From Rhodobacterales bacterium HTCC2255 (lineage in GTDB: Bacteria > Pseudomonadota > Alphaproteobacteria > Rhodobacterales > Rhodobacteraceae), in NCBI GenBank assembly GCA_000153745.1, contig DS022282.1:1879161-1943160 (forward strand): a DNA stretch of 64,000 bases, in the 5' to 3' direction. A program made the translations under genes and the position numbers. The first letter of the stretch is position 1, and the number at the start of each line of letters is the position of its first letter. Of the stretch, positions 7,484 to 15,474 are shown piece after piece. The notes under the pieces were generated by a model, which was not told where the DNA came from, ran no database searches, and was given only the letters and a program-made list of their open reading frames with translations.

Positions 7484-9057
7484 TGGCTAACATTGCGCAT
7501 GTCGCCGAACATACAGCACGAGACTTAATTGATCACTTGCCGTTGCTTCAAGTTTTGGTGCCATTTTGTACTGCGCCAGTGATTGTTTTATTTGGAAGTC
7601 GTAGGTTTGCATGGCCTTTAGCATTTATTTCATCAGTTATTTCATTGGTTATTTCAGTTATGCTCATGATGATTGTGCGAGAAGGGGGGTATATCTCATA
7701 CACCCTTGGAGGGTGGGCTCCACCATTAGGCATTGAATACAGAATTGATGCAACAAACGCATTTGTACTAATGCTGATTAGTACCATAGGTACATTAGTT
7801 TTACCATTTGCATATACTTCAATTAAGAATGAAATTCGCAATCGTGATCATACTCTGCTTTATGCATGCTGGATGCTTTGCTTCACAGGTTTGTTGGGAA
7901 TGGTCGCTACAGGTGATGCTTTTAATGTGTTCGTGTTCTTAGAGATTTCATCATTGTCCACATATGTATTGGTAGCGCAAGGTGCATCAAAAGATCGTCG
8001 TGCACTGACTGCAGCATATGATTATCTGATCATGGGAACTATAGGAGCGACGTTTTTTGTTATTGGTCTTGGAATGTTATACATGGCTACTGGCACTTTA
8101 AATCTGGCGGATTTGGCAGATAGAATTGCTAATCAAGGTGCTAACCGTACTGTAAGGTCTGGTTTCGCTTTTGTGATTGTGGGAATGGGACTTAAGGTAG
8201 CGATTTTTCCACTACATCTATGGTTGCCAAAAGCATACACATTTGCACCTTCTGCAGTAACTGTATTTTTATCGGCTACTGCTACTAAAGCAGCATTATA
8301 TGTAGTTATGAGATTTGTATTTTCTGTATATAATCCAGATTTTTCATTCGCAAAAAATACACTTGAAATCATTTTTTTACCATTGGCTATTATTGCAATG
8401 TTTTCTGCATCTTTCGTTGCAGTATTTCAAGTAAACATGAAAAAAATGTTAGCTTATTCTTCGATTGCCCAAGTGGGATATATGTTGTTGGGAATAGCTA
8501 TACTTAATGAAGCAGGCTTAACTGCTTCTCTATTACATATGTTTAATCATGGATTTGCAAAAGCATTGCTGTTTATGGGTGCGGGTGTTCTAGTCTTAAA
8601 AACGGGTGGGTCTTTTTATCTTCAAATATCTGGAATGGGGCGCAAAATGCCAATTACGTCTGGGGCGATCGTAATTGGTGGGTTGTCACTGATCGGTGTG
8701 CCTGGCACAGCTGGATTTTTGTCAAAATGGTTGTTAGTTCAAGCAGCCTTGGAGCGAAGTGCTGATAATAGTTTATTTTTAGTTGTTGCCTTGAGTATAG
8801 TTTTATCTTCACTTTTAGCAGTTGTTTATGTTTGGCGTATATTTGAAGTTTTATTTTTACGTGAAGCAGATGTATTGATACCCTCATCTGAAGCTCCAAT
8901 TATGATGCTAATCCCTATGTGGATACTGGCTGGATCTTGTGTGTGGTTCGGATTTTCAACAGACCTTTTATATGATGTAGCAAATCAAGCGGCTCTTAAT
9001 TTGCTTGAAGGATCGATGGGTATGTCTGGCTCTATTTTGAATTTAGGGATGAACTGA
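7483..9057 (+). CDS. mnhD: Mrp antiporter subunit D, first copy (NuoL/M/N-like)
   Basis: This is a 524-aa antiporter-like subunit with about 14 membrane helices. The two residues essential for proton movement in this superfamily are present: E154 in VFLEISSLS (helix 5) and K238 in GMGLKVAIFPLHLWLP (helix 7). The sequence KMLAYSSIAQVGYMLLG matches the conserved helix 10 region. Length and motifs are those of MrpD. It begins one base into the mnhC stop and ends one base into the next gene, which is a second protein of the same family. Confidence 0.92.
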   Translation: MANIAHVAEHTARDLIDHLPLLQVLVPFCTAPVIVLFGSRRFAWPLAFISSVISLVISVMLMMIVREGGYISYTLGGWAPPLGIEYRIDATNAFVLMLISTIGTLVLPFAYTSIKNEIRNRDHTLLYACWMLCFTGLLGMVATGDAFNVFVFLEISSLSTYVLVAQGASKDRRALTAAYDYLIMGTIGATFFVIGLGMLYMATGTLNLADLADRIANQGANRTVRSGFAFVIVGMGLKVAIFPLHLWLPKAYTFAPSAVTVFLSATATKAALYVVMRFVFSVYNPDFSFAKNTLEIIFLPLAIIAMFSASFVAVFQVNMKKMLAYSSIAQVGYMLLGIAILNEAGLTASLLHMFNHGFAKALLFMGAGVLVLKTGGSFYLQISGMGRKMPITSGAIVIGGLSLIGVPGTAGFLSKWLLVQAALERSADNSLFLVVALSIVLSSLLAVVYVWRIFEVLFLREADVLIPSSEAPIMMLIPMWILAGSCVWFGFSTDLLYDVANQAALNLLEGSMGMSGSILNLGMN

Positions 9058-10532
9058 TGGAATTTAATTCTATTGATACAATTACTCTTATTTACTGTGC
9101 TATGCTATTTCCAGTTTTAGCTATGGCGGGCAATATGGCTTTTTCTGGAGCTAAGAATGTCCGTGATACCTTTACATTATTGTGTGCAATATTAACATTT
9201 TTTAGTGTAGTTATGATACTTTATAATGTAGGAAATAACGTCACTGAGCCTGTAAGCTTGTTTAATGTATTTCCTGGAATTGATATTGCTTTTAATGTTG
9301 AACCATTAGGTTTGTTATTTGCAATCATTGCTTCAGGATTATGGATCCTGACACATATTTATGGTGTTGGGTATATGCGAAGTAATAATGAACAGCATCA
9401 TGCTAGATTTTTTGCATGTTTTTGCATTGCTATTTCATCAGTAATTGGAATTGCTTTTGCATCCAATATGTTCACATTATTTTTGTTTTATGAAATTTTA
9501 ACAGTTTCGACTTATCCTCTTGTTGCTCATAAGGGGACAAGTGAATCTATTCGGGGTGCTCGTGTTTATTTATCAATCTTAATTGGTACATCAATTGTAC
9601 TGCAATTAACTGCAATAATTTGGACGTATGTTTTAACTGGTACTTTGGACTTTACTCAAGGTGGTATTCTTGAAGGTAAAATTTCAGATTGGGTCGTACC
9701 TATTCTTCTTGCACTTTATGCTTTTGGGATTGGAAAAGCAGCGCTAATGCCTTTTCATAAATGGTTGCCAGCAGCAATGGTTGCGCCAACGCCCGTATCA
9801 GCACTCTTGCATGCCGTAGCTGTAGTGAAAGCAGGAGTGTTCACTATGTTGAAAATTGGTATTTATATCTTTGGCATTGATTTTCTTTCAGATACAGGTG
9901 CATCTGAATGGCTTATGTGGTTAGCAGCATATTCAATTATAGCTGCGTCAGTGATTGCTATGTATCAAGATAATCTTAAAAAGAGGTTAGCATATTCAAC
10001 AATATCTCAATTATCATATATTACTTTAGGAATGGCTTTGGCTAACTCTATGGGTGCACTAGGTGGGGGTATGCACATTGCTATGCATGCTATGGGTAAG
10101 ATTACGCTCTTTATGTGTGCTGGTTCGATTTATGTAAAATACCATAAGACTGAAATTTCAGAAATGTCCGGGTTGGGGCGTGCAATGCCGATTACGTTTC
10201 TTGCCTTTTTTATTGGTGCACTGTCGATTATTGGCTTGCCACCTTTAGGCGGGTCTTGGCCAAAATTTTTGTTAATTATGGGAGCAATTAATACTGAGCA
10301 TTATATCATAATTGCTGTTCTGATGTTGTCATCATTATTAAATGTTGCTTATTTGATGCCCATTGTTGGGCGAGCTTTTTTCAGCTCAAATTTGAATTCA
10401 TCTGTGGGAAAATATAACGAAGCGCCAATTTTGTGTTGGTTACCTCCAGCAATTACAGCTATTGGCTGTATAGTCTTGTTTTTCTATGCGGGCATCTTAC
10501 AAGATTTTTTAACCCCAATTATTCAAAAATAG
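9057..10532 (+). CDS. Mrp antiporter D-type subunit, second copy
   Basis: This 491-aa member of the same NuoL/M/N-like family has about 14 helices. The helix-5 glutamate is E146 (FLFYEILTVSTYPLV), and the helix-7 lysine is K227 (GIGKAALMPFHKWLP). The sequence differs clearly from the other two copies, so this is not a recent duplication. APTPVSALLHAVAVVKAG is strongly conserved in proton-translocating subunits. It may replace the N-terminal half of MrpA, whose C-terminal part is a separate gene at 6033. Which of the three copies is the true MrpA equivalent cannot be decided by eye. Confidence 0.88.
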   Translation: MEFNSIDTITLIYCAMLFPVLAMAGNMAFSGAKNVRDTFTLLCAILTFFSVVMILYNVGNNVTEPVSLFNVFPGIDIAFNVEPLGLLFAIIASGLWILTHIYGVGYMRSNNEQHHARFFACFCIAISSVIGIAFASNMFTLFLFYEILTVSTYPLVAHKGTSESIRGARVYLSILIGTSIVLQLTAIIWTYVLTGTLDFTQGGILEGKISDWVVPILLALYAFGIGKAALMPFHKWLPAAMVAPTPVSALLHAVAVVKAGVFTMLKIGIYIFGIDFLSDTGASEWLMWLAAYSIIAASVIAMYQDNLKKRLAYSTISQLSYITLGMALANSMGALGGGMHIAMHAMGKITLFMCAGSIYVKYHKTEISEMSGLGRAMPITFLAFFIGALSIIGLPPLGGSWPKFLLIMGAINTEHYIIIAVLMLSSLLNVAYLMPIVGRAFFSSNLNSSVGKYNEAPILCWLPPAITAIGCIVLFFYAGILQDFLTPIIQK

Positions 10533-10544
10533 GAGGCTGATTAA

Positions 10545-10892
10545 GTGATGAAGAAGGTAAAGAAAAGCACACAAGATTACCCTATTCTAGGTAGATGGAT
10601 TTCTTGGGTTGATAAGCCAGGGAGCAACCAGAAAATATTTTATATTTTAATAATATTATGTATTGCTTCATTTGGGCTTGAATGGACTTATGAAAAACAT
10701 GCTTATTTCGAAATAGAAAACTATAAAGGTTTTTATGCAATCTATGGATTTATAGTTTTTTCAATACTTATTTTTATAGCAACATTATTACGAAAAATTA
10801 TTAAAGTTCGTGAAGATTTTTATCTTGAAAAATCAATAGAATCTGAAGTTTACCCAGAAGATCAAATTCAGAGGATTGATCATAATGCTTGA
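10545..10892 (+). CDS. Small membrane protein of unknown function inside the Mrp operon
   Basis: I do not recognise this 115-aa protein. It has a basic N-terminus (KKVKKSTQDYP), a tryptophan-rich GRWISWVDKPGSNQK segment, and two membrane segments (IFYILIILCIASFGLEW; YAIYGFIVFSILIFIATLL). A charged tail of about 35 residues follows. An AGGAGG ribosome site at 10531-10536 precedes GTG 10545 by 8 nt and the adjacent ATG 10548 by 11 nt, so either may be the start. The gene overlaps the next antiporter subunit by 8 nt. Position and coupling suggest an accessory or structural subunit of this Mrp variant; no function is claimed. Confidence 0.8.
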   Translation: MMKKVKKSTQDYPILGRWISWVDKPGSNQKIFYILIILCIASFGLEWTYEKHAYFEIENYKGFYAIYGFIVFSILIFIATLLRKIIKVREDFYLEKSIESEVYPEDQIQRIDHNA

Positions 10893-12591
10893 TCTTTTAC
10901 ATCAAATTCCAACAGCTTTTTTATTCTTTTGTGCTGCATTTGTAGTGATGGTTCTTCCACAGGGCAATGCTCGCAACATTGTTTTATTGGGTACGCCCAT
11001 AATTGCAGCTATTCAAGTTTGGACTTTGGGAATGGGAGAGTTTTACACTATTCCATTATTTGGTTTTAACTTAGAGTTAATGCGGCTTGATAGCTTATCG
11101 CGTATTTTTGTTTTGATTTTTTGTCTTGCTGCATTTTTGGGAAATCTATTTGCATGGCATATTAAAGATACAATTCAACAAGTGTCTGCTTTAGCTTATG
11201 CAGGATCTGCAATAGGTGCAGCTCTTTCTGGGGATTTAATTGCATTGTTCTTTTATTGGGAAGGTACAGCTATAGCTTCTGTCTTCTTAATATGGGCTCG
11301 AAGAACTGAAGGCTCGTATTGGACTGGGATGAGGTACTTGGTTATTCAGATTGCCTCTGGAGTTATTCTTATTGCTGGTGTGTCTTTATATTATTATGAT
11401 ACGGGCTCTATTGCTTTTGAAAGAATGGAGCTTGGTTCTGTTGCAACTTGGCTTATCTTTTTGTCTTTTGGTATTAAATGTGCATTTCCTTTATTGCATA
11501 ATTGGTTGCAAGATAGTTATCCGGCAGCGACCATTACTGGAACAGTAATATTATCTGCATTTACAACAAAACTAGCTGTTTATGCATTGGCGCGTGGTTT
11601 TGCAGGCACAGAAATTTTAATTTATATTGGAACAATAATGGCATTATTCCCTATCTTTTTTGCTGAGATAGAAAATGATTTAAGAAGAGTTCTAGCTTAC
11701 TCACTTAATAATCAACTAGGTTTTATGGTAGTTGGTGTCGGTATTGGTACTGAACTGGCTTTAAATGGGACAGCTAGCCATGCATTTGCTCATATTCTCT
11801 ACAAAGCTTTGTTGTTTATGTCAGTGGGTGCAGTAATGTACCGTACTGGCACTTCGAAAGCATCAGAATTAGGTGGGCTATATAAAACGATGCCAAAGAC
11901 GGCAATTTTTTGTTTAGTTGGTGCTGCTTCTATTTCAGCTTTTCCATTATTTTCTGGTTTTATTACTAAATCACTCACATTGTCAGCGGTAGCACATGAA
12001 CATTATATGTATATTTGGCTAGCATTAGTTTTTGCTTCTGCTGGGGTTTTATCACATTCTGGAATAAAGATACCATTTTTTACTTTCTTTGCACATGACA
12101 GTGGAAAACGACCAAAAGAAGCCCCCTTGCATATGCTTTTAGCAATGGGATTAACGGCATTTCTATGTATATTCATCGGAGTTTTCCCGAATTTTCTTTA
12201 CTCAATTTTGCCTTACGATGTAAATTATGAGCCATATACAATGGAGCACATAGCGGGGCAGCTACAACTTTTATTATTTGCTCTACTTGCGTTTGCGATA
12301 ATATATAGGCGTGGGCTTCACCCACCCGAAATTCGGGCAGTAAACCTAGACACTGATGTTATTTACCGTAAATTTATGCCTTCTGTTTTTATGTATGTTT
12401 CATTTATCGTTTCAAGAAGTTTTTCATCAATTCATAAATTATCAAAATTAATGTTTATTAATTTTATAAGTAGGCTAAATCATACCCATGGTCCTGATAG
12501 TTCACGTGCGGCTAGCTGGCCTGCTGGTGCAATGGTAATTTCTATAGCTGCATTATTAGGGCTTGCATTGTTTGTAATATTTTTTAGCTAA
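10885..12591 (+). CDS. Mrp antiporter D-type subunit, third copy
   Basis: This 568-aa NuoL/M/N-family protein counts from ATG 10885. That start is preferred over TTG 10876 because AGAGGA (10870-10875) lies 9 nt before it. The helix-5 glutamate E126 (FFYWEGTAIAS) and helix-7 lysine K198 (FGIKCAFPLLHNWLQ) are both present, so it should carry protons. It has a C-terminal extension of about 100 residues after the conserved core, ending in a final membrane helix (AMVISIAALLGLALFVIFF). This is the last gene of the operon. A weak AT-rich hairpin overlaps its stop. Confidence 0.88.
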   Translation: MLDLLHQIPTAFLFFCAAFVVMVLPQGNARNIVLLGTPIIAAIQVWTLGMGEFYTIPLFGFNLELMRLDSLSRIFVLIFCLAAFLGNLFAWHIKDTIQQVSALAYAGSAIGAALSGDLIALFFYWEGTAIASVFLIWARRTEGSYWTGMRYLVIQIASGVILIAGVSLYYYDTGSIAFERMELGSVATWLIFLSFGIKCAFPLLHNWLQDSYPAATITGTVILSAFTTKLAVYALARGFAGTEILIYIGTIMALFPIFFAEIENDLRRVLAYSLNNQLGFMVVGVGIGTELALNGTASHAFAHILYKALLFMSVGAVMYRTGTSKASELGGLYKTMPKTAIFCLVGAASISAFPLFSGFITKSLTLSAVAHEHYMYIWLALVFASAGVLSHSGIKIPFFTFFAHDSGKRPKEAPLHMLLAMGLTAFLCIFIGVFPNFLYSILPYDVNYEPYTMEHIAGQLQLLLFALLAFAIIYRRGLHPPEIRAVNLDTDVIYRKFMPSVFMYVSFIVSRSFSSIHKLSKLMFINFISRLNHTHGPDSSRAASWPAGAMVISIAALLGLALFVIFFS

Positions 12592-12607
12592 AAGTAATCT
12601 ACTTTTT
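12590..12607 (+). terminator. Weak candidate terminator of the Mrp operon
   Basis: AAAAGTA and TACTTTT pair around a 3-nt loop (12590-12606), overlapping the stop codon, and the 3' arm runs into a short T stretch. The stem has only one G-C pair, so it may not terminate by itself. The next gene starts 20 nt later in the same direction and could be cotranscribed. Confidence 0.25.
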
Positions 12608-12626
12608 GTTAATTAAGGATTAAATC

Positions 12627-13403
12627 ATGACTCCAATAGATATTGCGTTTTCTGATATGAATGCTGATGAGACGAATGACATTGCAAGACTCAGGTTCTA
12701 CGAAAGATTAATTGATTGTGAGCTTTTTATGCTTTTAGAAGCAGAGTCTGATGGCCAATCTATTAGACCAGATATATTTGATGTTGAAAAACAGCAGGTC
12801 GCACTAGTTTTTGATAAAGAAGACCGTTTGGCAGATTTTGCAAATAGTATCGTACCATTTGCCTCTTTGTCAGGTAGGTCGATAATTACTATGATAGCGG
12901 GGAAAGATATTAGCCTTGGCTTAAATCTTGCTGTTGCGCCTTCATCAATTATTTTACCTCCTGATGTTATTTCATGGATGGCTGAAACAATATCAAATGG
13001 GCCAATTATGGCGGAAGCTAAAATCAAAGAAGTTTTTCCGCCAAGTGGACTGCCTGAAATAGTTGTATCGGCTTTGGATACTAAACTAGCAACAATGGCA
13101 GGGTATGCAGATATCGCTTATTTAGCTGAAGTGGTTTATGATAATGATATAACTTCATCAGTCATTATTTTCATAAATACAAAAGCTGATGCAGAAGTGG
13201 CTATTGCCAATGCAATTTCTGAAACACTAATTTTTTCTGGCATAGAAGCAGGAAGTCTGGATGTTATGTTTTTAAATTCAGAGAATCCAATTTGTGCAAA
13301 ACTAGCTAAATTTGGACTTAGATTTGATTTGCCTAAGTTAATTAAAAAAGGGCAACCAGCTGCCCCCGGTTCAGACCCTAAAAACCCGCCAATATTAATT
13401 TAA
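12627..13403 (+). CDS. SseB-family N-terminal domain protein
   Basis: This 258-aa soluble protein carries, at about residues 20-125, the pattern of the SseB N-terminal domain: a helix (RLRFYERLIDCELFML), then a strand with FDKEDRLADFA and the SGRSIITMIAGKDISLGLNL segment. The C-terminal half (about 135-258) resembles an SseB C-terminal domain by position only. The molecular function of SseB-like proteins is poorly defined in bacteria. A clear AAGGA site precedes the ATG. Its stop codon overlaps that of the convergent dehydrogenase gene. Confidence 0.65.
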   Translation: MTPIDIAFSDMNADETNDIARLRFYERLIDCELFMLLEAESDGQSIRPDIFDVEKQQVALVFDKEDRLADFANSIVPFASLSGRSIITMIAGKDISLGLNLAVAPSSIILPPDVISWMAETISNGPIMAEAKIKEVFPPSGLPEIVVSALDTKLATMAGYADIAYLAEVVYDNDITSSVIIFINTKADAEVAIANAISETLIFSGIEAGSLDVMFLNSENPICAKLAKFGLRFDLPKLIKKGQPAAPGSDPKNPPILI

Positions 13404-14338
13404 TAGCCAGATAATTTGTTGACTAAATATTTAAATGGTTTTTGGGTTTCACCGCGTTTAATGTTTTCTGCAAGTATTTGACATGCTGTATCAATGCGAG
13501 TTGCAGATGCAATATGTGGGGTAACTAATACCTTTGGGTGAGACCAATATTTATGATCTTTTGGTAAGGGTTCTTCATTAAATGTATCTAGTGTTGCACC
13601 AAGAATTTTTCCTGAATTGAGCGCATTTAATAATGCATCATCATTAATTAGTGTGCCGCGTCCTGGATTGATAATTGAGACCCCAAATCTCATTTTATTG
13701 ATACTTTCCTCATTTATAATTTCTAGTGTCTCTTTAGTATTTGGTAATAATAATACAATTATTTCTGAGCATTTTAAAATTGTATCCAGGCCATCAATTC
13801 CATTCATGCATTGTATGTTTGGATGTGTTTTTTTACTTCTACTCCACCCAGATACCTTAAATCCAAATTCAGACAATTTAGATGCGCAATGCATTCCAAG
13901 TTCACCAAGCCCCAATACTCCAACTGATCTATTTTTTGATAATGGAGGAATTTGATCGCCATGCCACTCGCCGGGCAATGCATTTTGAAACTTGTCAGTA
14001 TTTAAGTGATATCGTAAAACATGCCCCATTACATAATCAGCCATACCCAAGGTTAATCCGGGTTCAACCATTCTTGCTAATGGTTGGGTTAATGTTTCAT
14101 TTGCTATTGGAACTTCGACACCTGCCCATAAATTTTGTACTAATTTAACATTTTTGAACGGCTGAAAATCTTTTAGATCACCATTTGGAGCATAAACAAT
14201 ATAATCAATTTTTAATGGGTCTATTGGATCAATAGTTAATGAATATTTGATGTTCACATAATCTAACGCATTCTTAATGTGAATTTGATATTCGTTAAAT
14301 TCATCTCTATTTCCAGCATAAAAAATATTTACCATCAT
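13400..14338 (-). CDS. D-isomer 2-hydroxyacid dehydrogenase (GhrA-like glyoxylate/hydroxypyruvate reductase)
   Basis: This 312-aa NAD(P)-dependent dehydrogenase has the GxGxxG-type motif GVLGLGELG at about residue 138. The catalytic triad is visible: Arg in INPGRGTLI, Glu in FNEEPLP and His in TPHIASAT. Length and the short N-terminal domain fit the GhrA group, which reduces glyoxylate or hydroxypyruvate. The exact substrate is unknown. It is the last gene of the minus-strand cell-shape operon, starting with an ATGATG pair that overlaps the rodA stop, so it is probably translated by ribosomes finishing rodA. Its 3' end overlaps the convergent SseB-like gene by 4 nt. Confidence 0.88.
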   Translation of the reverse strand: MMVNIFYAGNRDEFNEYQIHIKNALDYVNIKYSLTIDPIDPLKIDYIVYAPNGDLKDFQPFKNVKLVQNLWAGVEVPIANETLTQPLARMVEPGLTLGMADYVMGHVLRYHLNTDKFQNALPGEWHGDQIPPLSKNRSVGVLGLGELGMHCASKLSEFGFKVSGWSRSKKTHPNIQCMNGIDGLDTILKCSEIIVLLLPNTKETLEIINEESINKMRFGVSIINPGRGTLINDDALLNALNSGKILGATLDTFNEEPLPKDHKYWSHPKVLVTPHIASATRIDTACQILAENIKRGETQKPFKYLVNKLSGY

Positions 14339-15474
14339 CTTGCCTTATGTATATGAGCACTTTGTACTAAGCCAAAAGCACCAAGTAATACTAGCATTGC
14401 AGAACCACCATAACTCATAAGTGGTAAAGGTACACCAACTACTGGGGCTAGTCCCATAACCATGAGCATGTTTACACTAAAGTAGAAAAAAAATGTAGCG
14501 GCAATTCCTAAAGTTAAAAGAGCTGAGTACCTGTTGTGGTTTTGCATAGCTGTCAAATAACAGAAAAAAATAATTAGAATGTATAATAATAATAATATTA
14601 TACCTCCCAAAAACCCAAATTCTTCTGCAAAGGTTGTAAAGATAAAATCTGTATGCTTTTCGGGTAGAAAATTTAATTGGCTTTGCGTGCCTTGCATGAA
14701 ACCCCGACCAGAATAACCACCAGATCCTAACGCAATTTTTGATTGTGTTATGTGGTAACCTGTACCAAGAGGATCTGAACTTGGATCTAAAAAGGTTTCT
14801 ATCCTTTGATATTGATAATTTTTGAGTATTTGAAACTCAGTACCTCTTGATATTATTACTGCGTATACCAGTCCTGCTATGGAGCTTATTCCAGCCATAA
14901 AATACCATAAACTTACTCCAGCTAACAACATTACTACTGCTGCTCCACTTGCCAATAAAATAGCAGTTCCTAAATCAGGTTGATTTAGGACCAATATCAT
15001 TGGTAGTGCAGTTAGTAATATAGGAGGTAATAGCCAACGTAATTTAGATACTTTATCTTCTCCAAGCCAATCATAATATAACGCTATAACCATTACCAAG
15101 GCAATTTTCATAAATTCACTTGGTTGGAGTCTTATAAATCCTAAATCAATCCACCTCTGTGCGCCTTTGCCAGTTATGCCAAAGTATTCTACATAAAATA
15201 ACAATATTAAGCTTATTAAATATGTAGGTATAGACATACTTCGCCAAATTGAAATTGGAGTAAAGCTGATTACAATCATTGCTATAAAGCCTATACAAAA
15301 GCGTATAATTTGTGGCTCAGCCCATTTGTTGAAATTTCCACCTGAAACAGAAAATAGCATTAAAAACCCAATGAAACTAACTGAAGTTAGTAGCAATGCA
15401 ATAGGCCAATGAAAATGTAAAATTTTGCGAAATCCAGTAGGTATTCCTTGATATTTTTCTGATATAAAACTCAT
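14335..15474 (-). CDS. rodA: Rod-shape peptidoglycan glycosyltransferase RodA
   Basis: This 379-aa SEDS-family membrane protein polymerises lipid II into glycan strands during side-wall growth, together with PBP2. About ten membrane helices are visible. Family signatures include GAQRWIDLGFIRLQPSEFMK near residue 108 and the C-terminal GVPLPLMSYGGSAMLVLLGAFG. The LNFLPEKHTDFIF motif in the large loop holds the residues expected near the active site. It overlaps the PBP2 gene by 4 nt upstream and the dehydrogenase by 4 nt downstream. Confidence 0.95.
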   Translation of the reverse strand: MSFISEKYQGIPTGFRKILHFHWPIALLLTSVSFIGFLMLFSVSGGNFNKWAEPQIIRFCIGFIAMIVISFTPISIWRSMSIPTYLISLILLFYVEYFGITGKGAQRWIDLGFIRLQPSEFMKIALVMVIALYYDWLGEDKVSKLRWLLPPILLTALPMILVLNQPDLGTAILLASGAAVVMLLAGVSLWYFMAGISSIAGLVYAVIISRGTEFQILKNYQYQRIETFLDPSSDPLGTGYHITQSKIALGSGGYSGRGFMQGTQSQLNFLPEKHTDFIFTTFAEEFGFLGGIILLLLYILIIFFCYLTAMQNHNRYSALLTLGIAATFFFYFSVNMLMVMGLAPVVGVPLPLMSYGGSAMLVLLGAFGLVQSAHIHKAR

